Positions 1-10,704 of a stretch of DNA of 32,318 nt are shown here, piece by piece. The notes below the pieces were generated by a model. It was not told where the DNA came from. It saw nothing but the letters and a program-made list of their open reading frames with translations, and did no database searches. The stretch spans positions 1 through 32,318 of the forward strand of contig JAUJNL010000081.1 of NCBI GenBank assembly GCA_030448185.1, written 5' to 3'. Position numbers and translations under genes: made by a program. Every line of letters begins with the position of its first letter. The first letter of the stretch is position 1. This DNA comes from Cytophagales bacterium. Its GTDB lineage: Bacteria > Bacteroidota > Bacteroidia > Cytophagales > 172606-1.

Positions 1-1057
1 CAATGTAAGGCCCGTCAATCAAACTACCCCTATCGTTAATGGTAGTCCGGCATACCCCGAGTTGTTACGTTACGCATAAACAAAAACCTTTGGGGTTTAC
101 CACCGCTGCTTTGGTAGAGGCTTCACCCACTCCGTTTAACTCGCTGTCAATCAAGACAATGGATTCAACTCTTCCCTTGAAACGATGGCCGGAACGGCTA
201 AGTTTCTTGTGGTAAGCTTCCGGATGGAAAGCGATTTATCCGTGGTTTCGATACCGGTCATTTTCTGACCATTCAATTCGAGGCGTTCCAACACAGCATA
301 TTTTAAACCGCCAAAGCGCATCCTTCTACATTAAAGCCTTCAACTTTTACCTGCTTGATCAAACCCATTCCTGAAAGATCTCTATTGGCTTTTAAGCCAA
401 TGGCACCTTGCCTATCGCTGCTGCGGATGTACATGCTAAAGAGGCCCCGTAATTATTATTATGATAACAATACCAATGGCACCTGGATTACCGGCCCCTA
501 TGTCAATGGTTATGTTTTCGAGAACAACCATGGCAATATTTGAACTCGCACTCCTATGAAAAATAATTACGTGGGTTTATTGGCACCTTGTCCGAAACTA
601 TTCAAATTGTCTTTGCTGATCACGGTGCCAGCCTGGCTCTGGCCCTGAAAGGTAATTTCCCGTTGCAAATTGTCTGGTGTTGAATTATCACTCAAGGACA
701 AGGTGTTATTAACAAATCCCATTAGGAAAATAGAGGATTCCCCCGGTCTCCTCCATATTGAAAACCTCTGTAATCATTAATGGCCTGCCGAATTTTTTCC
801 GTATTGCTTGTTGCTTTACTCTCATCACCGGCCTCGACACCGCAACGGGGATCCGTGACCATGTTCACCACCGTGTTACGGGGGAAGACGATGTTACCAT
901 TGGGCGAAGACCGAGCCCAAACCATAGCGTGAACAGAAAGGTAGGCACAGGTAAGTGCTACCTGCACTAGAGCAGCTATCACGACTCCTGGTAAATAATT
1001 GGAAACTGCCGCTTTCAAACCTAAAGGCATGGTGTGTTGTAATTGAGATTGTCGCAT
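1..1057 (-). pseudogene. Right-handed beta-helix / pectate-lyase-superfamily protein, frameshifted, 3' end off the window
   Basis: Reading the minus strand and hopping frames gives a recognisable secreted beta-helix protein. The first about 40 residues look like a membrane/signal segment. They are followed by FPRNTVVNM and later EKIRQAINDYRGF, then ILYFPNG, NNTLSLSDNSTPDNLQ, EITFQGQSQAGTVI and ENITIDIGAGNPG. This order (glycine-rich fold entry, FP.G.Y-type strand, IxGQSQxxTVI turn, NITID rung) is typical of the Pectate_lyase_3-type N-terminal domain of polysaccharide lyases and hydrolases. Frame changes are needed near 745, 560-440, 320 and further left. The gene lies downstream of a sulfatase and SusD/SusC on the same strand, which suits an extracellular glycan-degrading role. 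The exact substrate cannot be told. Whether the breaks are real or sequencing errors is open. The start at 1057 is the first ATG before the hydrophobic segment. Confidence 0.65.
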
Positions 1058-1098
1058 AAGCGTGTTTGGTTGAGTTGTTGAAACAGTTTATTCACTAT

Positions 1099-2550
1099 CT
1101 ATTGCATTGAGGTCTTTTTAGCCATTGGCGCAGTAGGGGCATTTCTTCTTAGCCACTGCATCAAGTCTTTTTTGATTGCGGTAAATTCACCCTTACTGGC
1201 CAGGTTCCACTCCAGTGGAATCAGCCTGGTGATCGCAGAGTTCTTCCGTGCCGTCGCTGTAGCGGATGTAGCGCCAGCGTTCGGTACGCACCGCGTGAAG
1301 CATTCTGCCATGCGTAGTAATAGCCGGATGATTCCACTGCCTGGTTGGGTTCTTTAGCAAAGGCGTAATACTTACCTCTTCCCATTCCGGGTTTAGCCGG
1401 GAGACCGCATAAATCAGCTTAATGTCGGGTATACGTCTAAGAGGCTAACCGTTCGTTCATGCGTAGTATTGGGGCAGGTCATGCCAGGAACCACTACCAT
1501 CAGGGGCACCCTGGTCGCCTCTTCCACAAAGCGCAACTGCGCATGCCAGTGCTGTTTCTCGCCTAAATGCCAGCCGTGGTCGCGGTAAAAGTATTGTAAT
1601 GATTGTATTTTAGCAAAAGCACTCCTCCAGTGCATCCAACAATCGTCCGATCTGGGCATCGGCAAAGGTGATGCTGGCCAGATATGGGGGAAACAGCTTT
1701 TTCCCATTGCTTATGCTCTAAACACAAACTGATGGTCGCCTTGCGGTTTAAGGATCTTCACGCCACAGCCGAACATCGGCTAAATCATTTCTTTCACTTG
1801 ATGCGCACAATCTGGACAAGGGATACCGGTCAAAATAGTGCTGCGGTACGTACCAGGGCAGATGTGGACGGGTAATGCCAACGGCCAAAAAGAACGGCTT
1901 ACGTTCTCTACCGAGAAAATCAATTCCCCCACTGCGCGTTCTTATAGTCACTCCATCTGCTCATCCTTCACCGCTACCGGATGCCAGTCAAAATGACCTT
2001 GCCGAAGACGGGCTTATTGTCGGTTCTGGCGATTCCCGCACCGGAGAACACCGCCAGAAGTCGGGTCACGGGTAGGAATTATGGAAAATTTACCACTTCC
2101 GCTTACCCCGTATTGCTGGCGGTAAAATATTGGGGCAGGGTAACCCCATCAGGCAATACGCTGCCAGGGGTTGGTAATTGTTATAGATACCCGTGCTGGA
2201 GGGTCGCCGCCGTCAGCAGACTGACGCGGGGATGGATTACACGCGGGGGCGGAACAGTACGCCCAGGTGAAGTTCACGCTACGGCTGGCTAGCCGGTCCA
2301 GGTTCGGGGTTTGCACGCCTGGATATCCGCCCAGTACGCCTACCCAATCGTTGAGGTCATCCACGGCAATGAACAGTACGTTGGGCTTTTGGGCAACTGG
2401 ATTATACCTCCCGCGTATGTTGCACTACTGTAGTATTGCCGGGCATCCGGTGAATAAACGAGGTGTACCCAGCCATCCGGTTATCAGGAGTAAAAGACAA
2501 CACTGGTCCGTGCGGTTATACAGGGGCTGGATCGCTTATTTTTCCTTATG
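1099..2550 (-). pseudogene. Sulfatase (iduronate-2-sulfatase-like), frameshifted
   Basis: Fragments in three frames line up as one sulfatase of roughly 480 residues. In order from the N-terminus: a hydrophobic signal segment near 2500; KPNVLFIAVDDLNDWVG with the metal-binding Asp pair; TPNLDRLASR; the formylglycine site read as C-N-P-S followed by an extra base and then R (around 2200-2215, in a run of four C); PFFLAVGITRPHLPW; DHGWHLGEKQHW with conserved His/Lys; and a C-terminal EWNLASK stretch. These match the alkaline-phosphatase-fold sulfatases that remove sulfate esters from polysaccharides after periplasmic activation of the Cys. At least five frame changes are needed (about 1310, 1410, 1620, 1750-1800, 2215, 2370). 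Because the breaks often fall in homopolymers, they may be sequencing errors. The gene is next to susCD-like genes, so a sulfated glycan is a plausible target of the locus. Confidence 0.75.
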
Positions 2551-2685
2551 ATTATGCAATAGGATTCCTATCTTCCCTCCATAGATTTTGAAAGAGAAGT
2601 AGTAGGGTTAAAAACTTCGGTCTGGCAGTGTCGGGGAGACTGGATACGGCTTTTCACTGAACCCTCAGTAGTTTATCCTCCTTTT

Positions 2686-4168
2686 TTATAATGAGTAGCC
2701 GGACTTACTAACCAGATTCTGATCCAGCGCCGGATTACGGTCAATTTCATCCTGCGCTATTGGGTACAGTCTATGCTTTCCGGGGATAAAGCCCTGATCA
2801 ATCATAGCCTTCGGAATCGTTCCCCAGCGGACTAGGTGGAAAAAACGGGTGACCCTCAAATTCCAGTTCGCGGTACTCCAGCCGGATCGAATCACGCAAT
2901 GCGGTTGAGCGGAAGTAAGTTCCTCAATCCCTGCACGTTTTCGTACCTTGTTTAACGATTCCAGCGCTTGGCACTGTTTCCTAGTTCATGGGATGCTCGG
3001 CGTGCAGCAATAGTAGTTCGGCATAGCGCATCAGCTTCCAGTTGAGGGTAGTATCAGGCATTCCCATCGACAAACGTGCTTGGCGCCACCACCCATTTGC
3101 GGTTAGCAATTCCAGTGCCGTTCAACTCCTCTTGAAAGCAGCGAGGTTGGTTGGCGTGATAATTGATTTCCCGTCAAAGTAATTGTATCACCGGCAGCGA
3201 TAAAATTAGCTTTGATGCGCTGGTCGTTCGGGGCATACTGGCTGAATAAATCTTGCGTAGGTTCGTACCCACCCCGCACGTTGCTCGTGAAACCAATCTC
3301 ACCGGCTAATCCTTTGGGGGGAAATTCTGCAACTGATGGTGTGCTTCACCACCTATTAACGACCTTTAATAGTGGTAGGTCCAAACTGTACCTCCAGGAC
3401 TGATTCCCGGTTATTCTCCTTCAAAATTAAAATTCTTCGCTGTAGTCCAGTGCCAGGTCATACACACCCAGCCCCATCGCTTGTTCGGCATAATCCACCG
3501 CCCGGTCCCATTTCTGTTGACAGTTGTTTTTGCCACATAAGCCAAGGCTGCGCCTTTGGTGGCCCTGCCTACATTACCGGCATCAGTATGTTTCGCAGGC
3601 GTTCAGCGGCTGCCTGTAAATCGGACATTGCCTGATTCCAGGTATCTTCCTTTGCTGGCTCTGGCCTTTGAAAATCCTTCCGTGGTGGTTGGGTAAGAAT
3701 AAAAATGATGGCCCTGCCATACCATTGTGCCAGTGTGTAATAAGCAAATCCCTGTAAAAAATATGCTTCGCCCCGTGGCTCTCCGGCTCAAATTATCCTG
3801 GGATCGTCGCTTACCTTTCTCCAGAAAAGTGTTGGATAGCGCAATGATGTCGTATAGAAAGTCCCACGCCGGATTATTCGAACGCAACGCATCAAAGGCA
3901 TAATTATAATGCGCAACAATGGCGTTATTCCGGGTAGGACCTTAACTGTAAATCGTCGCTCAAAACATCCTCGACAATAGAAGGACGGTGTCATTGCCAA
4001 ACCTACTAAACGTCATAAACGGCGGAAAGCGCTTCCAGATAAGTTGCCTGAGTATCGTAGTTAATTTGATACATCAGGGGTACCCAAAGCGGTTCTTTAT
4101 CCAGCAAATCCCGAAGAGGTGGAAGAAAATAGTACAAATAGAAGAAAAGTATATTTAATTGTTCTCAT
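2686..4168 (-). pseudogene. SusD/RagB-family outer-membrane glycan-binding protein, frameshifted
   Basis: The minus strand begins with MRTIKYTFLLFVLFSS, a lipoprotein-type signal, then (after a frame change) LLDKEPLWVPL, the usual SusD entry. It continues with ATYLEALSAVYDV, NPAWDFLYDIIALSN, GEAYFLQG and the C-terminal EFEGHRFFHLVRWG, IPKAMIDQGFIPGKHRLYPIAQ, ending SGYSL. The last part is the conserved SusD C-terminus. The coding length (about 490 residues) fits the family. SusD proteins are surface lipoproteins that cap the SusC channel and bind the imported oligosaccharide. The gene starts about 40 bp after the end of the SusC gene, so the two form the standard pair. At least six frame changes are needed between 4120 and 2900; real decay or sequence error cannot be separated here. 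Confidence 0.8.
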
Positions 4169-4208
4169 AATTAAATCTGTTTTATTACTATATAAGGATT
4201 GCACCTTG

Positions 4209-7200
4209 CTAAAACTCATTAGGTTGATACCGACCAAATAGGTACGTAAGTAAAAGGATATACCACCCGGTCAATCCCTTTTTTGCAGCACATTCCGTAC
4301 CCCTAAATCAGGATTATAACCAGAATACCTGGTCAGGGTGAGTAGATTGGATGCGCCTACGTATACCCGGAAACTATTCGCTTTCAGACGATCAAGCAGT
4401 TCTTTGGGAAGCGTATAGCCCAATTGCAGGTTCTGTAGCCGCAGGTAGGAACCATCTTCCTGGCCCACAAATTGCTGATGCGCTTATTATTATTGGGGTC
4501 AAGCGATATTGGGAGCAGCGTACTTTCCATCCGGGTTATTCACTGGGTGGAAACGGTCCAGGTAGTCGCGGTGAAAATTATAAGGTTCGCCGGTTGGCGT
4601 ATTGCGCATCCACCAGTTGGCAGTATTCAGAATATCATTGCCATACGACCCCTGGAATAAAACATTCAGATCGAAGTTTTTATACCGGAAATTACCTTTA
4701 AGACCCCCGATGAATAAGGGCCAGGGATTTCCGTAGAATGTCCGGTCCTGCTCATTGATGATACCGTCCCCGTTTACATCCCGGAACTTGTAGTCACCAA
4801 TTCCGGCGCCGGGCTGTCTGGCGTGGTTGGTAATTTCTTCTTCCGACTGGAAGATACCCTCAGCGATATAGAGGTAAAATAAGCCGATGGACTTGCCTAC
4901 TTCCGAGCGGCTGAGGATACCGCCCTGATTTCCCCGGTAGCCGCCGCCATCCAGGTAGTTCACCCCTTCGGCCAGATAGGTAATTTTATTGCCGCGGGTA
5001 GTAGTAAAATTCAGGCCCACATCAAAAGTAAATTTACCCTGAGACTTTGCATAGCTTACTTCCAGTTCCAGGCCGGTATTCTGAAGCGTTCCAATGTTAA
5101 TCTCAGGGGCGTCTAAGGTACCCCGCCCGGCGATGGGAAGCGGCTGGCTGAGGATCATATCCCGCGTTTTCTTGATGAAGTAATCAGCGGTAACGGTGAG
5201 CCGGTTACGGAAAAAGCCCATATCTATTCCAACATTCGTCTGGTCTGAAATTTCCCAGGTCAACTCCGGATTGGGAATCCGCTCCGGACGAGCACCGGGG
5301 GCGTACACCTGGTTAGCTCCGAAAGTATACCCGATATCCCGGCCTTCGGCAATTCCCCTTACTATAGTGGACGACGTAACGTAATTACCGGCACTGCGCT
5401 CATTGCCCAGCAATCCCCAGCCCGCCCGTAGTTTCAGGTTACTTACCCATGAGATTCCCTTCATAAAACCTTCTTCCGATACGTTCCATCCGGCCGAGAA
5501 GGAAGGAAAGTTGCCCCAGCGGCTGGCGGGAGCGAAGCGTGAGGAGCCGTCGCGGCGGAGCGTAGCGGTAAAAAGATATTTATTGTTAAAAGTATAGTTC
5601 AGACGACCATAAAAAGATAAGATGGCCCACTCACTGGCCCTTTCATTATTAATGGCGGTACTGTCACTTCCCAATCCCAGATACCGCAGATTTTTGTCTT
5701 CCTGGTTGACAAAGCCGGTCCGCTGGGTATTGAATGATTCTTCGTGGTAATCCTGGACGTCGGTACCGGCCAGCACCGTAAAATCGTGTCCGCCAAAACT
5801 TCTCTTATACGTCAGAAAATTTCGCGCCTGCAGTTGGTAAGCATTCCCGTACGAGCGGCTTAAGCTGTTTACGTCATTAAATGTGATGTATTCCCGCCAT
5901 TTTTGATTAAAGTTCTTGTCATCGTCTATGCGTAATTCGCCGCCCCATTCGGTGTGGAGAGTTAGTCCCTTGATAATCTCCAGATCGGCAAACAGGCTTC
6001 CTACCAGATTATACATATTGTTGCGTCCCGTTCCCAGCAGTGCTTCGCGCATGGGATTCCTGATGTCCCCGTAATACTGGAGATTAGTAGTGCCGGCAAA
6101 CCGGTTGCTTGATCGTTCGAAAGTACCCGGCTGTTTATAGACGGCAATCAGGGGAGACATCCGCAGGACGGTGCCTACCCCGCCAAGATAGTCCTGGTCC
6201 TGCTGGACGCCGCGCTGGTTTTGAAAACTCAGGGCCAGGTTGTTCCCTACCCTTAGTCTGCCGGAAAATAACTTGTGGTCGGAGTTGAGCCGAACCGAGT
6301 AGCGTTGAAAGTACGTATTGGGAGCGATACCATCCTGCCGTTGATAACCCGCACCCACAAAAATTTGACTTTTGTCGTTGCCTCCGGCAAACGAAAGGTA
6401 ATAATTTTGAGTGGGAGCCACCCGGTAATAAGCGTCCTGCCAATCCGTGCTGTCCGCAATACCTTCCCGTACGCGGCCATTTGCCGCATCCCACACATTC
6501 GGGTTATGACTAATAGAGGCATTCGGATTTCTCGCAAGCGTATTACTTACCGCTTCTTCCTGAAGTTCGGCCCACTCCTGGGCATTGGTGAGGTCAATTT
6601 TCCTGGTGAGTTGCTGCCAGCCATAAAAGGCATCAAAGCTGATTTTTGTTTCATTCGCCCGGCCCCGCTTGGTAGTGATCAGTACCACGCCACTAGAGGC
6701 CCGCGATCCGTAGATGGCGGCTGCTGAAGCATCCTTGAGCACTTCTATCGATTTAATATCCTGCGGGTTAATACTATTTAACCCACCCGTGATGGGGATG
6801 CCATCTACTACATACAATACTTGATTCAATCCAGTCACGCTGGTTTGGCCCCGAATCACTACATCGGCTCCTGCCCCGGGTGCGCCGTTACTTTGTGAAA
6901 CATATACCCCGGCGGCCTGTCCCTGCAAGGCAGTTTGTACATTGGTGACCGGAAGTCTTTTTAAGTCTTCTTCTTTCACCTGTGCCACGGCGCCGGTAAG
7001 GTCGCTTTTTTTCTGGGTGCCGTATCCTACCACCACCACTTCATTCAGCGATTTTATGTCCGGCACAAGTGATACATTAATCACTGTCTGGTTGTTGATG
7101 GACACTTCTTCGGCTACATATCCAACGTACGAAAAGACCAATGTGCCATTGCCATCCGGAACCGACAATGAATAATTACCTTCTGCATTGGTAGTCGTGC

Positions 7201-7759
7201 CCGTAGTGGTACCTTTTAACAGTACGGTTACTCCGGGCAAACCGTTTCCCGTATTGTCCGTAACCCGTCCGGAAAGAGCAACAGCTAATATACTCTTGGG
7301 CTTTAGGTCCACCGCCTGTATACTTACCGTTCCCAGATTTGAAATGGCAGAAGACCTTAAAATGGGGTTATTATTAATGGGAGCCACAATGGGAGCCACG
7401 CCGGTTTTGTTGTCATCCAAGGGCATGATGATGTAGAGCTGGTTACTGACTTTATCAAATTTCAGCCGGCTTCCCTTTAAGAATTTGGTCAGAGCCTCTT
7501 CTACGGTTACAAACTTCTCCACCTTAGGCACCTGCTTACCGTCTAGCAATGCATTATCGGCCATAATAGAAACCTTAAATTTTTGCTCCAATTCCAGTAA
7601 AGCACTTTTGAGGCTTTTGCCTTGCTGGGGCTTAGGGACATAGACTGTCGGGTAATTGGGGGAAGACAAATTAGAAGCAAATTCCTGGGCTTGGGTATTG
7701 AGGGTGAAGCCCGTACTTAGCAGCAAAAGTAACTTTACAGGTGGATAAAAGACTTTCAT
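4209..7759 (-). CDS. SusC-like TonB-dependent receptor with STN domain (C-terminal frameshift)
   Basis: A continuous frame covers the first 1086 residues; the last part is recovered after frame changes near 4470-4500 and 4272. Domains in order: signal peptide (1-25, ending AQA); STN domain (about 48-120, SLKSALLELEQKF to SNQLYIIMPL); carboxypeptidase-regulatory-like beta-sandwich (about 160-235, GRVTDNTGNGLPGVTV); TonB plug (about 238-360, with LNEVVVVGYGTQKKSDLTGA and LYVVDGIPI); then the beta-barrel. The C-terminal part GSYLRLQNLQLGYTLP and a closing YLVGINL/F-type strand are visible after correction. It imports an oligosaccharide across the outer membrane with its SusD partner. The STN domain is what contacts FecR, and fecR and an ECF sigma gene lie directly upstream. 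Adjacent frames lacking damage over 3.2 kb make the C-terminal breaks look like indel errors, though a truncated receptor is possible. Confidence 0.92.
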
Positions 7760-8083
7760 ATATATTCAGTTAGGTTACAGAATAGCAATAAGAATCCAGC
7801 TCCCCGCTTCCGGGGATTTTTTGTGTATTCAAAAGGGAAAGTGTTTTTAGGGAACGGGTACTTATAGATGCCCTATATACAAAGGGATAATAGCAACTGA
7901 AGGCTCATTAAGCTCACGTAAGCCCAGACATACTCTTTTAAGTTTTGTTTTTAAGTAGTTCTTTACAATTGGTTGATACCATTTTTTGTCATTCCCTCCT
8001 AAGAATGACAATTGAGAAGATAGTCTAAAATAATTTCAGTGACCTACTTAAATTTTATTAGTTTCGACTGATTTTTCTCAACA
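7760..8083. promoter_or_regulatory. Intergenic region between fecR and susC with two hairpins
   Basis: These 324 bases hold no gene. Two inverted repeats are visible: 7801-7816 (stem TCCCCG/CGGGGA, loop CTTC) followed on the plus strand by six T, and 7987-7994 with 8003-8010 (TGTCATTC/GAATGACA, loop 8 nt). On the minus strand the first hairpin sits about 45 nt before the susC start and would lie in its leader. On the plus strand it resembles an intrinsic terminator, but no plus-strand gene precedes it. The second hairpin may end the fecR transcript, though no T-run follows it in that direction. The region should contain the promoter read by the neighbouring sigma factor, but no clear consensus box was found. 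Confidence 0.4.
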
Positions 8084-9136
8084 TCACTTCCCCGAACCAG
8101 ATAGCAATACCTGATTGCCTTTCCGGGTAAATCTCCAACCAAATGTTTTGGAAAGCCCTTTCAACACCACCCCTTCATCCTCCATCGGAGCCGATCCCCA
8201 AACTCTTTTTTGCAGCAGGCTTGAATCTGCTACAGTTATTTGCATTCCATAAGTTTCTTCCAGCACGGCTAGTACTTCGGGTAGGGGTACATTGTGAAAT
8301 ACCAGTTTACGTTCGATCCAAGCGGAGAATTGGGTCGGGTCGGTAGCTTTCTTAGCAAAATCTGAAGACTTTTCCATGCTTTCTATCATTTCGCCAGGCT
8401 TCAGATACACTTCGCGGTTTCCTGTGACTCTTTCAATATCAAATTTTACTTTTCCCGAAGCGAGCACCACCCGCGTCCCCCGTTTACGCTGAAAGGCAGT
8501 AAATTTCGTTCCGAGTACTTCTACCTGGGTAGAATCAGTCAGATGCACCACAAAACGCTGATGATTCTGGGTATGCTTTACTGAAAAATAAGCCTCCCCT
8601 TCCAGCCACACCTCCCGCAGTCCTGCGGGGGTCCATTTTGCCGGAAATCGTAAGGTAGAATTTGCATTTAACTTCACGGTGGAACCATCGGGTAGCACCA
8701 CCGTTTTTACTTCGCCAAATGCGGTATCGTATTGCTGTTGAGTAGAATTTTGCAGGAACAGGTACCCTGCAGCCCCTATCACCAGTAGTACCACTGCAGC
8801 TGCTAATTGCCGTAAGTACCGGAAGCTGTACAGAGTGATCACCTTGCCTGTTGAAGCGCTTTCCAATTGCTGGTCGAATACCTGATTGGCCGCTACAATA
8901 TTTTGCCATACCCGGTTTCTGCTTTCGTCAGAAGGGGTATCCGTTTGGAACTGTAATCTTTCGAGCAGTGATCTGGCTTCGGTAATTTCCCCTAGCTTAT
9001 GGGGGTATTTTTTCAGCCATTCGTGCCAGAACTCATCAGTTTCCTGATCAGGTTGGCGAACCCACTGCTGAAAGTATTCATCTTCCAGAAACTCAGTTAC
9101 AGTATAGTGTTCGTATGCCTGAATCTCTTTTTTCAT
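8084..9136 (-). CDS. FecR-family anti-sigma factor / signal transducer
   Basis: A 350-residue inner-membrane protein. Residues 1-85 form the cytoplasmic anti-sigma part (FLEDEYFQQWVRQPD, typical of Bacteroidota FecR N-termini). A single membrane helix lies near 110-130 (LAAAVVLLVIGAAGYLFL). The periplasmic FecR domain spans about 140-240 (TVVLPDGSTVKLNANSTLRF, VWLEGEAYFSV, VEVLGTKFTAF). A DUF4974-like end lies at about 280-345 (VFHNVPLPEVLAVLEETYG). It receives the signal from the STN domain of the SusC receptor just downstream and holds or releases the ECF sigma factor encoded just upstream. It lies 161 bp after the sigma gene on the same strand, so co-transcription is likely. Length and domain order are normal; no sign of damage. 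Confidence 0.93.
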   Translation of the reverse strand: MKKEIQAYEHYTVTEFLEDEYFQQWVRQPDQETDEFWHEWLKKYPHKLGEITEARSLLERLQFQTDTPSDESRNRVWQNIVAANQVFDQQLESASTGKVITLYSFRYLRQLAAAVVLLVIGAAGYLFLQNSTQQQYDTAFGEVKTVVLPDGSTVKLNANSTLRFPAKWTPAGLREVWLEGEAYFSVKHTQNHQRFVVHLTDSTQVEVLGTKFTAFQRKRGTRVVLASGKVKFDIERVTGNREVYLKPGEMIESMEKSSDFAKKATDPTQFSAWIERKLVFHNVPLPEVLAVLEETYGMQITVADSSLLQKRVWGSAPMEDEGVVLKGLSKTFGWRFTRKGNQVLLSGSGK

Positions 9137-9297
9137 GCAGGTAGGTGGCTAGCTTTATTTCTATTACCAGTTTACCCCGCTTTTTACCCCAAGAAAATTG
9201 AAATTTTTTCGAAGAAATTTTATCTTCTTAGAAGTGCAAAAAATTTAATATAAAAAAAATCCTATTATAGTAGAGTATTTGCTCGGGAGATTACCCT

Positions 9298-9921
9298 TCA
9301 AGGAATGAGCGGAGTGGCTAGCCAAACTAGAAAAAAATTGATTAGCAAGAAGATTTTTTTTAGGCTGTTATGAAGCACTTCCAGGGCTCTAGCTACCAGT
9401 TTATAGGTTCCCTTTACGGTGATGGATATTACCTGAGAAATTTCTTCGTAGGATAATCCTTCATAAAATTTAAGAAAGAGGGCTTCTTTTTGTCTTTGCG
9501 TAAGCTCCTCAAGCGCCCTAGTAAGCTGCCGGTGTCTCTCTTCCAAATCATGTACCTGGATAATATCCATCTCCGGCGAAAGTACTAATTGGAAAGCCAT
9601 ATCATTATCTTCTTCCATAGAAGCCAATGTTTCTTTCCGACTGGTAATTTTATTGAACAGAATATTGCGCAAGGATTTAAAAAGATAATTACGGACCGAA
9701 GCAGGCACAACATGCTGGCTCCGGTTTTGCCATAGGCGGATAAAAAGATCCTGGATACAGTCTTCCACCAAGCTTTTATCGGACGTGAATTTGTTGCCAT
9801 AATTGTAGAGCCGGGTAAAATAGGCCTGGTAGATGCGGGAGTAAGCCCGTTGATCTCCTTGCTGAAAAGCTATCCAGTTCTCAATCTCAACGTCTGCCTT
9901 ATGTAGCTCCTGCTTGTCCAT
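9298..9921 (-). CDS. ECF RNA polymerase sigma factor (FecI/RpoE-like)
   Basis: A 207-residue ECF sigma factor. Region 2 is seen at about 27-70 (YSRIYQAYFTRLYNYGNKF, VEDCIQDLFIRLW, the core-binding and -10 recognition part). Region 4 is at about 135-190 (LTQRQKEALFLKFYEGLSYE, then EISQVISITVKGTYKLVARA, a helix-turn-helix for the -35). The C-terminal tail is hydrophobic (FLLINFFLVWLATPLIP), which is uncommon and could reflect read-through after a lost stop or a true membrane-touching tail. It is the first gene of the sigma-fecR-susC-susD run and should direct transcription of that locus when the receptor is occupied. Confidence 0.93.
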   Translation of the reverse strand: MDKQELHKADVEIENWIAFQQGDQRAYSRIYQAYFTRLYNYGNKFTSDKSLVEDCIQDLFIRLWQNRSQHVVPASVRNYLFKSLRNILFNKITSRKETLASMEEDNDMAFQLVLSPEMDIIQVHDLEERHRQLTRALEELTQRQKEALFLKFYEGLSYEEISQVISITVKGTYKLVARALEVLHNSLKKIFLLINFFLVWLATPLIP

Positions 9922-10121
9922 ATTTGCCAGTAATAAGCAATTACTAGATAAAAACTCTTTCCCAATTGCGTTTATGGTATAAGAATTCCAATAAATATAA
10001 GCATAATTTTAAGTTATAAAATAAAACTTGTTTAAAATAGCTCCTCAGTCATGTAGAATTCCAGCTAGCGGTTGCTTAGGCAAGAGCTTTCTTGGATCCT
10101 TCTCGCACAACTGGTTAGCGC

Positions 10122-10508
10122 GTGGAATCTACTCTTTTCCCACCTTCCACTTTTAGGCTCTCCCGCAGGTTCCGTGCTAGGCGAATTGCGCAGCCGCAAA
10201 TGCCAAGTGGTCTTTCAAGAGAAAGACCATTTAGTGGCTTTGGTGAAACAGAGTTTTATCCATCCCCTGAAGAAAAAGCGGCGGCTATTTTGGAAAGTGT
10301 GGTAAAGAACCATCCGTTTATAGACGGCAACAAGCGGACAGGGTACGTGCTGATGCGGTTACTTTTACTTGAGTACGGGCAGGATCTTGAGGCCACTGGG
10401 GATGAAAAATATGATTTTGTCATTGCCGTTGCATCCGGCAAGATGATCTTTGCAGAGATTGTAGATTGGATAAGACAAAAAACAAAAAGAATAAAAACCG
10501 GTGGCTAA
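10122..10508 (+). CDS. Doc-type Fic-domain protein (death-on-curing family), N-terminus damaged
   Basis: The C-terminal 85 residues are clearly Fic/Doc: SPEEKAAAILESVVKNH then the active-site motif HPFIDGNKRTGY, matching HxF(D/x)GNxR, followed by the helix AEIVDWIRQKTK. Doc proteins transfer phosphate (and other Fic proteins AMP) to a target; Doc inactivates EF-Tu. Normal Doc N-termini (IH..LI..FGG..G.RD.G.LESA.AQP) are only hinted at here. AIAQPQM-like residues (as RIAQPQMPSG) are visible, but the first 40 residues come from a wrong frame, so one or two indels lie between about 10060 and 10260. No Phd or AbrB-type antitoxin was seen in the 150 bp upstream. It is either a broken orphan toxin or a whole one with sequence errors. 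Confidence 0.65.
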   Translation: MESTLFPPSTFRLSRRFRARRIAQPQMPSGLSRERPFSGFGETEFYPSPEEKAAAILESVVKNHPFIDGNKRTGYVLMRLLLLEYGQDLEATGDEKYDFVIAVASGKMIFAEIVDWIRQKTKRIKTGG

Positions 10509-10704
10509 CATTAGGCAAGCCTTCCAGCAGCCTGCCAATGCGCATAGCTAATGCAGGAGGCGATGCCTTTGGTTGCTCATGTTCATTAGGAGAGAGTATT
10601 TAAACTAATTGAATTTCCTCATATATAGAAAAGCAATCAATAGATTAGCAGCATATTAGGCTATTGTCATATCACCCCATCTTCTAATTTTCCCATTAAT
10701 CCCT

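Noticed and set aside
7801..7822. Plus-strand intrinsic terminator
   Set aside because: The hairpin and T-run are good, but no plus-strand gene or promoter precedes it, so it is only noted as part of the susC leader region.
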